Below are positions 46,181 to 58,104 of a stretch of DNA of 64,000 nucleotides, piece after piece. Every line of letters begins with the position of its first letter. The first letter of the stretch is position 1. The stretch is taken from contig MNCI01027357.1 in the NCBI GenBank assembly GCA_015680685.1, forward strand, positions 181,394 through 245,393, read 5' to 3'. Both the position numbers and the translations under genes were made by a program. Origin of the DNA: Gnetum montanum. Its lineage: Eukaryota > Streptophyta > Gnetopsida > Gnetales > Gnetaceae. The notes under the pieces are model-generated. The model saw only the letters and a program-made list of their open reading frames with translations, was not told the DNA's origin and made no database searches.

Positions 46181-49100
46181 CTCATGTTTTAGGATCAATA
46201 TGATTTTACAAGAGATGTACAAGGCATAGAACCTACCTCCACTTAAAAAATGTAACATCTAGTTAGAGCTTACAAACTAATCCATCAATATTCCATTGGA
46301 ATTGGTGGATGACATTGTGACCATCATTAGTGGTTGGTCATACTTGACTAACTTCCTTGTAATCCATGTTGATAACTATAAGGAAGAATTTTTAATCAAC
46401 ATGGGAAGCTTGGTTAAGTACCATTGATGCCAAGCTTGGGATCAAATACCTATCCTTGAAGATTTTCAAGGAAAATAAATTTGGAATGTTTAAGAATATG
46501 CAAGTTTCATTATAGTAACATAAGATGTAATTGTATGCAAAAAAAGGACAATTAAAAGTAGGACTATCACATTATGCAAATCATATGCTAAACAAACAAG
46601 TATTTAAAGGTGCTTGTTCACAATAATCATGAAGCAAGAGGATACCTAGTGGTTGACATTAGATAATAGCTCCACTTCAACAATATACATGGAATCCATA
46701 AAAATTCTTACAAGTGTTTATATTAATAATATGGATGAGATGGAGCATATAAAATACTAGCTCTTAAATACATAATGTAGAAAGGAAGTTTAAGTAGATT
46801 GGCAAGAGTTGGAAATTTTGAAAACTTCTAAACTAAACTCCTTGGAAGTAAAAGTATTTCCAAAATCCTTCGAGTATGTGTTCTTGAATAATGGGAAATT
46901 GATAATCAAAAATGTCCCAAATTACTAATGATCAAAAAGAGAACTTACTAAAGATGATCAACAAATAAACAACAATATTTGCTTGGTCATATGATGAGAT
47001 AACTAGAATTGATCCATGCATATGTCAAAATAGGAATCACATGACTCCACCATCAAGCCTAAGAGATAACCATAGAGAAGGTTGAATTCAAAAATAAAAG
47101 AAGCTATTAAGAAGGAGGTGAAAAAACTCCTTAAGGTAGGATATATCTATTTTGTGGTGAATAGAAAGTAAGTTAGTTCACTTGTCATTGTGCCTATGAA
47201 AGGTGAGTAGTGGAGTGTCTACATCAACAAAGCTATTAAATATGGACACTTTCAAGGATCACTTTCCTTTATCATTTTTGGATTAGGTGATGGACACCAT
47301 CATAGGACATAAATAATATAATTTTCTTAATGAATATAGTGGCTATAATTATATTTCTATCATTTCAAAATACTAGGCCAAAACAATATTTACAAGTCCT
47401 TGGGAGACTTTTGCATATAGAAGATGCTCTTTGGCCTATTCAATGCTCCTGAGACTTTTTAATATTTGATCCTTACCATATTTTTGTAAGAAATTGGAAG
47501 CTATGTAGAAGTATTTATGAATGAATTCTCCACCTATGATGCTAATTTTGAACAAGCATTAGACATTCTTAAGTAGGTTTTGAAAAGATATGTGAATACT
47601 AACATAAAGCTTGACTCGAAAAAGAGCCATCAAATGGTCTAGAAGGGCAATGTCCTTAGGCATTACATTTTAAAGAAGGATATTGATGTAGACCCTAAGA
47701 AGATACAAGTGATTTAAGAAATTACAAGGTAATATAAAATGATTAGAGATGTTAGATTATTTCTTATATACATTGGTTACTATAAAAGGTCTATTAAGAA
47801 TTTTTCCAAAATCACCAAGTCATTAGTAGAACTAAGCAAGAAGGATGCATTGTTTAAATGGATTGAGGGATGTAAGCATGTATTCTTGCTCCTAAAATAG
47901 AAGCTTGTGGAAATACCAATTCTATGAGTACCAAAATAGTCCAATCCTTTTCATATTATAATAAATGCATCCAATTTTTCGTTGGGATAGTTGGATGATT
48001 AGAAGTGTCCATATTACATTCACTATGTGAGTAGAAGCATTATAGGTGCATAACTAAAATATACCACAACAAAAAATAATTAATGATAATGGTGTATGAA
48101 TTTGAGAAATTCAAGCACTATGTGCTTGGATATTCTATTTTTGTACCTACTAATCATTGTGCTATTTTTTTCCTAATGAAAAAATTAGCAATGAGCCCCT
48201 ACATCATGTAGTGGTTAATGATCATGTAAAAATTTAATCTTATAATGGTGGATAGTAAAGGATCTAAGAATGTAGCTACACATCATATATCTTAGTTAAG
48301 ATGAGATAAATAAGCTAATGAAGAGTCTCTTTTAAACCAATTATATGATTAGATGCTCTTTGCTAAAGTAGCTATGGCCACAACTTAGAAAGCCATAATC
48401 TGGTATGCTGATTTCCTCTCCTATCTACTCACACAAGAGATTATTGCTAAATATGATCATAAAAGAAAGTAATAGTTCCTTCATCATGTTAAGAACTACA
48501 TGGAGATAGAGGGAAACTTGTATAAAATATGTACCAATGGCTTCGTACAATGGTGTATGCTTAATGATGATGAACCAAGGATTCTCCAAGATGCTCACAA
48601 GGATCCTTGTTGGAGCCACTATGCTAGAAGGAGAACAATCATAAAAATATTGATGGTAGGATATTTTTAGCCAATATTTTTCAAATATGCACACCACTTT
48701 GCCCATTCATGTGAACATTTCCAATGAGATGGAGGAATGACAACCAAAATAAAAGAAACTTAGTAATGGATTTAGCCATTAGAGTCTTTCAATCTATGGA
48801 GTAATGATTTTATGGGTCTTATCTCTTCAATGTTCAATTAGAAGTATTATATTATTGTTGTTATTAATTATTATACCAAATGGAAAGAGGTTTCTATGCT
48901 CACCAATTGTACTTTCACCACTATAACTCAACTTTTTGAATAAAAGATAGTAAACAAGTTTGGTATGCCTCATGCACTAATTTCTGATAATGGAACACAT
49001 TTCATAGGTACCACCTTTAGAAAGTTGATGTAATTCTTCGGGTAAAGTATAGACTTACATCACCTTATCATCCCTACGTGAATGAATCAAACAAAGAAAA

Positions 49101-49640
49101 TAAATAGGGAGATTACATAAATCCTAACTAGGAAAATTAGTAGATATAGGAAAGATTAGAGTATAAAACTCAACCATTTCTTATGGACCTATTGCTTCAT
49201 ATGAAAGTTTCCTATAGGCTACTCTTCCTATGAGTTAGTATACAGTATGTTACCTAAACTTCCAATCCAAAATAAACTTTGTACATTGAACATTACATGT
49301 AACCTTAACTTCGACATCAAACTAGCATAAAAAAGAATGACTAATGATCCTCAATGTGCTAAATGATACAAGAGTAGCCTTCATGATGAATGAAGTGCAT
49401 AATACATATAATGATTAATGTCATGATGCTAAGATTTGAAAGGTATAATTTCAACTAGAAGACAAGGTTCTCTATGAGAATCCCACTCATTTAATTCAAT
49501 GATCAAAGTTTCAAACATTATGGGAGGGACCTTATATTATACATTTTATTTTTCCTTCTAAAGACATGAAGATTTACCATCCATCCAACCAAAAAAAGCA
49601 TATATTGATCAACATATAATAAATAAAAATTTTTAATTAC
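46181..49640 (+). pseudogene. Element 4 pol relic
   Basis: No long ORF, but the order protease, RT, RNase H, integrase is still legible beside Element 3: protease remainder from 46181, RT from about 47090 (KEAIKKEVKKLLKVGYI), the catalytic box near 47508-47530 reading VFMNEFSTYDANFEQALD (FMDD decayed to FMNE), RNase H near 47950-48290, and integrase with ISDNGTHFIGTTFRKLM near 48985. Stops and shifts occur every few dozen codons. Continues the sequence broken at 34755. Confidence 0.7.
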
Positions 49641-50793
49641 TTTCAAGTAGCAAGAGCCCACAACAACACTTTAATTCAAGGCCAAGATTGCTTCATTATT
49701 TAAATCTCCTCCTTTCAACTCAATCAATGGGGAGATACCCATCTGGCCTAACATCTTATGAAGATACATTTTCATCATTTTTATTTTACATCATTATTTT
49801 GGTTTTTAACATTCTTCCCAAATTTTACATTTCTTATAAGTTTTGATTTCTTAATATTTCTATTCTTATGTATAGGCCAACCATGTTATTAAAACTATGT
49901 TCTATGTTGATGGATTTATTAGGTACATAATGGTACAAGGTAGTGAGTCCATAATATCCATTCCTCCATTTCTATGAATAAGAGGGTAACATCATGGAAG
50001 TAATATTGTTATTTCATATTAAAACTAAAAAAAATTCATGATTTATCTAAATGAAGAGAGAAGGATTAAGATGGAATGAAAAAGGATATGGCATATAGGG
50101 GATTTTTTGATTCTTTGAGCTTCCTCTATGAGTCTCATTATATTGCAAAATGTATCATTCCTAATTTTTTAACTTTGAATAGAATAATTTTCTCTAATAA
50201 GTATTATCCCCAAAAAAAAGAAAGAAAAGAGAGAGAGAATAGAGAGAAGAAATAAAAGAGATAACACATGTCTAAAGATCTATCAGGGATAAGCACTGGT
50301 TATGGGGCTAGAAAGACATATTATCCATGCTTGAAGGTACTTCTTTAACTAAAGCTAATATTTCTTCAAATAATTTGAAAATCATTTAACTAATTTCCTA
50401 TTACCTTTTGTCATGTAATGGTATTTTCCATAGTTGTGATGGTCTCATATTTGTAAGTTTGAGATGACATAATGTGATGTCATTGATGCAGCCAGGAAAT
50501 TGGTTTGGAATCTAGAATGAAACGTATTTTGATAATTTTAATCACATTCTTATATAAGGATTTATTTTTGAAATGGTACATTATTTCACATCTCAATTTC
50601 TACAATTCCTTATGGTTTTCATCATCCACCTCACTATCATGAATTGTAGTTTATTTGATGCATTTTGTTTAAGTATAATAGAATCTTTTAATGTCAATGA
50701 TTGTGCAGGTGTGGTTCATAAACTAGATTGATATTAAATTTTTTATGTGCCTATGGAAACCTTATGAAATGGTTATACAAGGATAGTAAGGGG

Positions 50794-50820
50794 TTGAGCC
50801 TACTTTGGGGAGGACCCACT
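50794..50820 (+). promoter_or_regulatory. conserved 3'-UTR motif, copy in Element 4
   Basis: TTGAGCCTACTTTGGGGAGG then ACCCACT, nearly unchanged in the most decayed element of the window. Confidence 0.65.
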
Positions 50821-51512
50821 TGTATAAATTGAACATCTACTTTATACTCCCCTTTCATGTGCTCATTCATATTTAGTTGCAACCCTAGAAATGAATGCAT
50901 CCTTTACTTTTTTTGTCTTCTCATGGACTATCTTAGGAACATAAACCTCTATTTTTTAATTATATGAGCTTTTTTATTTTTATAAATCTTCATAGAAACT
51001 TCATTGTTATTCTCCTCAATCCTTGACCTTCTTTTTGACTCTTATTTGACCTTTAGGTTACTTCAAAATTTACAAATTTGGCTTAGTTTTTTAAGTGGAA
51101 AATTTTGTCTATTAGATGTATCAATGTATCCTCATTGATGTAGTCTAATATGTCAACACATCCCCATTGATTCATCTCTATTGATGCAAGATAAAAAATC
51201 TATATATACACATAACACTTGGCCATTTTTCTACTAGTTGCATTCAAATGAATAGGAAGTTTTCACTTTTTTTTGGAGCCCAAAGCTTTCCAACCATGAT
51301 AAATTACCCTTGAAACATTATCTTCAACTTGTTTTTAATCTTTCCAACTCTCAGAGTTGAGATCTACATCATGGGAACACTAAACATTAATTTTTCAATA
51401 CAATCTAACACCCCACATTAACTAACATAGGTAGTTAAAACATAAATAAGGCATAAATGATGATAAATTTAATGGTATTTAAAATAAAATTAAGTTATAT
51501 ATGATGTTAAAA

Positions 51513-51532
51513 ATTAATTAATTAATTAATTA
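51513..51532. repeat. TTAA/AATT microsatellite
   Basis: ATTAATTAATTAATTAATTA run in AT-rich DNA at the end of Element 4. Confidence 0.85.
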
Positions 51533-51579
51533 AAAATTAAAAATACATAACTACCATAGAACCTCAAATCCTAGAGATT

Positions 51580-52582
51580 GTAATCACTCAAGGGTGTTAG
51601 ATTTATATTTTTTGAATTTAGACTAACAATGGATGATTGAAGGATACCTACACTTATGACTATATGACAAGCCAACAAAAGTTTGGTGCTAGATTACCTT
51701 CATTGTAAAGATACCATCTTGTCTATATGTAGCCCATGAGTTTTATTTGTGAACGATTCAAAGTTCAAGAGATCATTAAGATGGTAAATGATTAGATCAA
51801 AATCTAATTGAAATCCCATATGATTGTCACTCATAAGTAAAATCAAAGATTTCACCCTAACTTCTAATCTCAAGTTCAATAGTGGAAATTGAATGATTTA
51901 ACCAAATTGAAATTATATAATATTAGCATAAATAATAGAAGATTACAAGGGAGATGTCACCTAATTTATGATCCTACCTTACTATCTCTACAATACAAGA
52001 ACTTCACAACCTCTTAAGGAATTCCAATGGTTGAGGACTGTACAAGGTTTCAACAATCTTCCTTGACAATTTACAATGAGAAAAGTTTAGAAAATGGATT
52101 CAATTTAATGTGGGATTCTTCAGATTTTTCAACAATCTTCATTAAACATTGCAATTTCCATTTATACTCAAGAAGGTTTGACTATAATTATGAAAATGAT
52201 ACTATTTAGGTAAATTTATCTTCATTGATTACTTCCAAAGACATTGATTTCACAGAATTGGGTTGTATCGAGGTGGCTATGTTCTTCGATAGTCAATCTG
52301 TATCACACAGTAGTGCAAATTGACAATAGCTACACAAATCAACATAAATTAGGTCAATATGTATTAATTTGGTGATGATCATCAATATTATTTTCTTAAT
52401 GTATGTTGAAGTTCTCAATCCCAATTGATATCCTTATTAATTTAGATAGATCTAGCGATATCAAAGTAATGAGCTCATATCGATAGGCATTGAAGAAAGT
52501 AATGGACTTCAATACAATAAAATAGTTAAAAAAAGAATAGGAGTTTAATCATAAAAATTGGCACAATTGAAGGTTTATCACA
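51580..52582 (-). repeat. candidate 3' LTR of an unidentified LTR element
   Basis: On the minus strand, GGCTAGTAGGGAGT (a PPT-like tract, 52583-52596) is followed by TGTGATAAACC (LTR-type start at 52582). A TATA-like GAGTATAAATGG lies near 52160. The far end is not fixed and no partner LTR is in the window, so length and identity are uncertain. Confidence 0.35.
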
Positions 52583-52989
52583 ACTCCCTACTAGCCTTTG
52601 GCTAGTGCATGACCAAAAAAGGTGATGATATGCATATAAATTTCAACCCATATATCTAATTTAAACCTTCATCGCCTAGCTAAGCTAATTGACTAATAAA
52701 ATAGTTAAACTAAGTTCTAAAAGAAATAAATAATTTTCTTTCACATAAACATAATAGCATAAAAAAATGCATCATATAACATTCATGATTTCATTAAGTT
52801 TTTTAATTATCAAGAAATGGAATAGTACCTTGCTAAAATCAATTCACATATACATATATATGACTAAAATCAAACATTAGACATACCATTGATGATTCTA
52901 GTTTTTCAAAGTAAATAAAAAAGATCTTGCTTGTCCAGTTAACCCCTAATGTGTCAATGGCCATAATAATGCAAAAAAAATTTGATGCA

Positions 52990-53624
52990 AGGATCAAGCG
53001 TATGATCCTCCTTCCACCACTATATCTTCTTCAAAGTGAGAAGGCTTTATCCCTTCATCATCATTCTTGATTTGAGGATGAACATTCTTTTTAATGTCTG
53101 CGATCCTCTTGTCCATGGAAATAAGGGTTGAACTAAAACTATCCAACATGGACAAGATCTTCCTTTGATTAGATTTGACCTCCTTAAGTTGGGTTCAGAC
53201 ATCTTTCTTGAATTCTCAAGTCTCACTAGTCTCTAGTGCTAATAAGGAACTTGAATCTTCTGACTCCTTAATAAAGGGGTTGACCTTGTATAAATCTTGA
53301 GAGAATAGACGAAGGTGTCTTTTTTGTGCATGGTAAGATGCAGCTTCATATCCATTTCAGGTTCTAGCATTCTAGACTTCTGGAGAATGGATGAAATAAT
53401 GAAAGGAAAGCAAAGCTTGAGTGAATCACCATTGTAATGGTAGATCATGCATCTGATTAGAAGGTAGGCAAAGCTTGCTTCCTCCATGAACTTCAAGACC
53501 TTCATTACCCAGAGGGCTAGATTTAAAACATATGTCATGTGTGTAGATGACAGGACATTCATGATGATCATCCTTACCATCACATGATGCTCTAGCCGAA
53601 GTTTTATAAAATGTAAACCCTGAG
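52990..53624 (-). pseudogene. relic of a transposon-protein / coiled-coil ORF
   Basis: The minus-strand ORF 53239-53691 begins inside the LTR of Element 5, but from about residue 23 it belongs to the older sequence. FAYLLIRCMIYHYNG then LCFPFIISSIL resembles the C-terminal half of the plant transposon-protein domain. The reading continues leftward with a helical stretch (MFDMLDSFSSTLISMDKRIA, then KPSHFEEDIVVEGGSYA near 53000) and a stop. The order, domain then coil then 3' LTR, is like the captured gene of Element 1. The upstream half was removed or displaced by Element 5. Confidence 0.35.
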
Positions 53625-55099
53625 TGTAACGACAGAAAACGTCGGCAGCTGGAAATACCGAACGAGGTTCTGTGTATACAGTTTTAACCACGGATCCGCA
53701 CGAGGGCTATGCTGGAAAAAGCGAATCCGTGGTGCCCTGAACAGTCTTGTCGATCAGACAGGGACTTACAGGTCAGTAAAACGATGAAGATTACGGATCT
53801 TTGTGTGCTGCGATTTGATTCGAGGGATCATGAAACGGGAGGAAAATGACGTGGATGGATCGCTATGATGATAACGTCAAACACGCCAAAGAGATGCTAA
53901 TTAGGAGAGAAACGCGTGATTTTCAAAGATCTATGTTCCGATTTTTGAAAGAATGTATGATTTGTATGTCATGTTACAATGGGAGAGACCCTTGATAACT
54001 TGATGCAAAAATGAGCACAAAACAAGAAGGAAACTGTCCAGACAGAAGTCTGATCTACCTCGTAGGCCAAAGCTGGGATGCAAGGAAGGTCAAGCTCTGA
54101 CGTCTACCGATCAACTGTTTCTGACCGGTAGAGCCTGCAAATTGGGCGAGACGATCTCACAATCCTTGTTTTGCTTCTTTGCTTCAACTAGGTTCTACCC
54201 AGGGCAGTAATCACTAAAGGAGAAAGTCGTATCTTCCCCAAAGGAATGATCTCTCTTGTTGCTAAGGCTCAAGCGCACTATGCTTTGTTCTTGCTGAAGG
54301 ATGGTGCTGTCGACAGTTGCCAAAAGGTTGCTCTTCGTTTCTCTGCTCAAGGTGATAAGTGCTCCCTTGCTCAGAAAATGCTCTTGCCCTTTTGACTTTT
54401 TGCCTACAAAAGTGATAAATGCTCTAGTGCTCCGAAAAATTTCTCTGCTTCTCTGATTTTGCCAACCCTTGTATCTTTGTCAACTGAGGTATTTATAGGC
54501 CATGACGCTCCGTGGAAAAGGCACAACCCTGATGACGTGGGTCCCAGATATTTCGGGTTCCGTTGACATGACCATTTTAAGTCAGACTGTGACTACGCAC
54601 AATACGCTCGTTTGCGTGTTGTGCGTGTGAAGAGCAGGTACCTGTTGAGCGTGCTTCAATTGCTTTCAGGCTATATTACACTCATTCGCGTTGTGTTGCG
54701 TGTATGAGCGTAATCTGGTATAAAAACAATAGGCTCAAAATTGTCTTACGCTCACTACGCAGCTGCGCGTAACGAAGCGTAAACAATGTCTAATTTACGC
54801 TCACTACGCAGCTGCGCATGACGAAGCGTAAATAATGTCTAGCCTTAGCGATGAAATATGCAATGATACGCACCACCGCGTAACGAGCATAAAGACAAGT
54901 TATTCATACGCCATGAGAAAAAGTGTCGAACTGTTGTGCTTCTCTAGACTCTACCTTCGACTATTTTGGAGCTTATTACGCTCATTACGCTGCTATGCGT
55001 AATAGAGCGTAAACTTGTCCTTGAACAAAGCTGATGCGCGCTCTCGCTTGAATTGCGAATCTTTGCCTGAGGCCGACTCATAATTTTCACGGTGTTTCA
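53625..55099 (-). repeat. Element 5 3' LTR
   Basis: Plus reading TGTAACGACAG...GGTGTTTCA, i.e. minus TGAAACACCG...GTTACA. A sharp change from AT-rich to CpG-rich sequence marks 53625. Minus-strand TATA box CCTATAAATACC near 54486-54498. The PPT AAAGAGGGGCCAT (55100-55112) adjoins. No second LTR copy is available to confirm the inner boundary. Confidence 0.55.
54746..55020. repeat. recurrent imperfect palindromes (TTACGCT...AGCGTAA) in LTR U3
   Basis: Two about 50-bp tandem units (54746-54784 and 54796-54833) each form TTACGCTCACTACGCAGCTG..CGAAGCGTAA hairpins with a CGCAGCTGCG core. A third variant is at 54973-55015 and a weaker one at 54871-54896. They lie upstream of the TATA box. Confidence 0.75.
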
Positions 55100-55112
55100 A
55101 TGGCCCCTCTTT

Positions 55113-56229
55113 GTTGACGGTTAGAGGGCTTGCCCGAAAGATGTCAACAAAGAATGCGAAACACCGAATTGGCAGAAGCAAGAACAACGTCCATCCATGG
55201 CTACTCAAGTGTTGCCCTGTCAACATGGAAGAGCAAAGCCGGAAGGTATGGGAGATAGAGGGATATAGCTGGAAACAGGTTCAAGGAAGATGCAAAATGA
55301 GTTATGATGGTAGGGGCATGAAATACGCTCATACGCACAGAAATGTACGCTCATTTATGTCAACAGGAATGCTTTCAGACGAGCGTAGCGCATCAATCTG
55401 AGATTTCTCTGTTACAGATTGTAGCAGGAATGCTTGCAGAAGGAGCGTTGCGTATCACTTTCTACGATATCTCTGCTACAATATATGATTGCGTATGGAT
55501 TAGATTACCGTGCAAGTATGAAAGATGGTTATTTGCGTATATAGCTGGTACATATAGGAAGCATATGATTGGGATGAAACGAAATGAGATAAGGGCTAAG
55601 TGTGAGGGTTCAAGAGGGATAGGCATGCAGTTCCCAGTGGACGGGCAAACTTGAGCAACCACCTCAAGACGCTGTTGTCCTTCGCCGCTCAGATGAATGC
55701 ATCTTTGAATGATGTTTGCGTGACAAGTAACCTGCAACCATGAAAGAAAAAAGAGAGGGCACCATTGCTCTGGTGCGAGCAGGAGGCGAGGTTGTTGAAC
55801 AAACGCCATTTGATGTGAGATAAAGCGATCAGGCTGTAAATAAGGGGCCGGAGCATGTGGGCGGAGCCGCCAATCCTAACGATTGGCCCAGCATATCTTC
55901 GCCAAGAGGCATCAGACAAAGTGCACCTAACTGGTTGCATAAGGAACCAGCCAGATGAATTTGCGAAGCCGGCGTCCGATAGCGATGATTGGCGGAGATT
56001 CCCGAGGCCGTTGTCGACGAGAATTTTGTCGGGGCTTCAACTGGCGAGGCTAAACTCTCAAAGGTACTACCACTGCGGTAGGCGCAGCGGCGGCATCTCC
56101 GAGGGATCAGTAAGATGCCTCTTAGCTTATCCGAGGAATCAGTAGGGTGCCAGTGGGGTGGCGGCGCTGGGACTGTCCCAGTATCCCACCCCATTGGTTG
56201 TGCAGCTGTATAGAGATGATCATGCTCGC
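55113..56229 (-). other. Element 5 distal 3' untranslated region
   Basis: Between the PPT and the tandem repeat. Short ORFs exist on both strands but none has a recognisable domain. TACGC/GCGTA words like those of the LTR continue to about 55520. Confidence 0.45.
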
Positions 56230-56940
56230 TTGATTCGTATAGCAGTAGTCGATGATTCCCAGTTTTAAGTCCTGGTAGACTATTGTTGCTATTTTTAAGT
56301 CTCAGCAGACCATGGTCCCAGTTTAAAGTCCGGGCAGACTGAGCAATGCTAGTTTTACGTCGTAGTGGATGGTGTCTGGGCTGGTTTATGGTCCCAGCGG
56401 ACCGTGCTGTGGATGTCAGTTTTACGTCATGACCCAGGGACAGATCTGTGCTGGTTTTACATCTCAGCATATGGCTACTTACCTGTGCCAGTTTAGCGTC
56501 GTGGCAAACGCGTGCAAAAGATGCCAGTTTTTCGTCTTGGCGGACCTGTACAACATTGCCAGTTTTACGTCGTAGCGGACGGTTACAACTTGCCAGTTTA
56601 GCGTCGTGGCGGACGCTTGTGAGGCATGCCAGTTTCATGTCGTAGCGGATGATCAGTGCCAGTTTAACGTCATAGCGGATGTCTGGTGCCAGTTTTACGT
56701 CGTAGCGGACGATCAGTGCCAGTTTAACGTCGTAGCGGAAGCCTGGTGCCAGTTTTACATCATAGCGGACGATCAGTGCCAGTTTAACGTCGTAGCAGAC
56801 GCCTGGTGCCAGTTTTACGTCGTAGCAGATGATCAGTGCCAGTTTAACGTCGTAGCGGACGCCTGGTGCCAGTTTTACGTCGTAGCGGACGCCTGGTGCT
56901 AGTTTTACGTCATAGCGGATGAACACTGCCATACTTGCTA
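56230..56940. repeat. 30-bp minisatellite with 60-bp dimer structure in Element 5 3' UTR
   Basis: Core 56641-56910: alternating 30-bp units GATCAGTGCCAGTTTAACGT+CGTAGCGGAC and GCCTGGTGCCAGTTTTACGT+CGTAGCGGAC, giving a 60-bp dimer repeated four times. Leftward (56230-56640) the units become longer (about 30-45 bp), irregular and more diverged. Because 30 is a multiple of three, long repeat-derived frames stay open on both strands (55829-56947 minus, 56606-56902 plus); these are not genes. Tandem repeats in this location are known for the Tat lineage. Confidence 0.9.
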
Positions 56941-56958
56941 TCAACACCGTAGATGTTG

Positions 56959-58104
56959 CTAGATGTAATACTGCTTCAAGTACACATGATTTACAGGGTT
57001 TACTAAGTCGTTGCCATTGGCGTCTACTAACTTGAATGCTCCGTTACTGTATACGTCGACCACCAAGAAAGGGCCTTCCCAGTTTGTAGAGAACTTGCCT
57101 ACTGGTTCACGCACAGCCTTGAGAACAAGATCTCCTTTCTTGATCGGGCGCTGTTGAAGATTGTGGCGATGTTTCTGTTGCTGTTTGTCTTGATATCTTT
57201 CAATCGTGTCAAGAGCCTGTGTCCGCTTCTCTTCCACTGAATCCAGATCTGCGATTCGAGACTCGATGTGTTGAGCCTCATTTATAATCGCAGAGAGGAC
57301 CATTCTCAGAGAAGGGATTTGCAACTCGAGAGGCAGCACTGCTTCAGACCCGTAAACCAGGCTATAGGGTGTACTACCCATAGCTATCCTACACATAGTA
57401 TGATACGCCCATAGCATATAGAGGATCTGTTCATGCCACCGCCTTTTGTTGTTGTCGAGCATTTTCTTGAGCAAATTGATGATTACTTTGTTCGTTGCTT
57501 CAGCTTGACCATTCGCCTGTAGGTAATAGGGGGAGGAAAAAGACTGTCTAATGCCTAGGCTATCACAGAAAGATTTGGTTTCTGTGCTACTAAACTGCGG
57601 CCCATTATCGGTCACAATAGTCATCGGGAGACCAAATCTGGTTACTATATTGTCTAGGATAAAATGGCAAATCTGCTGAGAAGTAATCTTCCACAAGGGA
57701 ACAGCCTCTACCCACTTTGTGAAATACTCAGTAGCGGTAATAATGAAGCTATGCCCTGTAGAAGATTTTGGCGTGATGGGTCCTATGATGTCCAGTCCCC
57801 ATCGCTGAAATGGCCATGTTATCTGCATTGTATGCAATTTTGTGGGTGACACGTGGATGAGGTTTGCATGACGCTGACACGTGTCACAAGTTTTAACCTT
57901 TGTCAAGCAGTCTTTTTCCATGCGTGGCTAGTAGTATCCTAAGCGATGGATTTTTAGGGCCAAAGCCCGTGGTGCTACGTGGCCGTCGCACAGTCCCTCG
58001 TGAACTTCGCCGACTATGTGTTGCGCTTGGTCTTTGTCAACGCAAGTAAGCAACATGACATCAAAGGAGCGTCTATAGAGAGTGCTGTCTTCGATGATAA
58101 CATA
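56959..58104 (-). pseudogene. Element 5 integrase
   Basis: The HHCC zinc finger begins in an ORF break (HEGLCDGHVAPRALALKI near 57960-58010, then GYY-stop-PRMEKDC, where the stop stands for an expected Trp) and continues CDTCQRH in 56959-57921. Catalytic core: GLDIIGPITPKS, TDNGPQFSSTE, GQAEATNK supply D, D and E. The C-terminal domain ends KKGDLVLKAVRE then WEGPFLVVDVY to a normal stop at 56959. Apart from the one stop the protein is intact, the best preserved pol domain in the window. Confidence 0.85.

Larger units (their letters stand above)
49640..51560 (+). other. Element 4 3' untranslated region, truncated
   Basis: Recognised by the GGGGAGATACCCATCTGG end-of-pol block (about 49731), the conserved motif (50794-50820), TTGATG/CATCAA words (51120-51190) shared with Element 0, and a purine tract ATCATGGGAACAC (about 51370). 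No matching 3' LTR was found; the element appears cut near 51560. Confidence 0.55.

Noticed and set aside
46181-49640. A second independent Athila element beginning at 46181
   Set aside because: The sequence is the exact continuation of 34755 after removal of Element 3 and one target duplication, so it is the same Element 4.
56606-56902. Plus-strand ORF with CQFNVVAD repeats
   Set aside because: Same minisatellite on the other strand.
55829-56947. Long minus-strand ORF (372 codons) with repeating YDVKLAP units
   Set aside because: It is the minisatellite read in frame. The 30-bp unit is a multiple of three, so frames stay open on both strands; no start context or domain.
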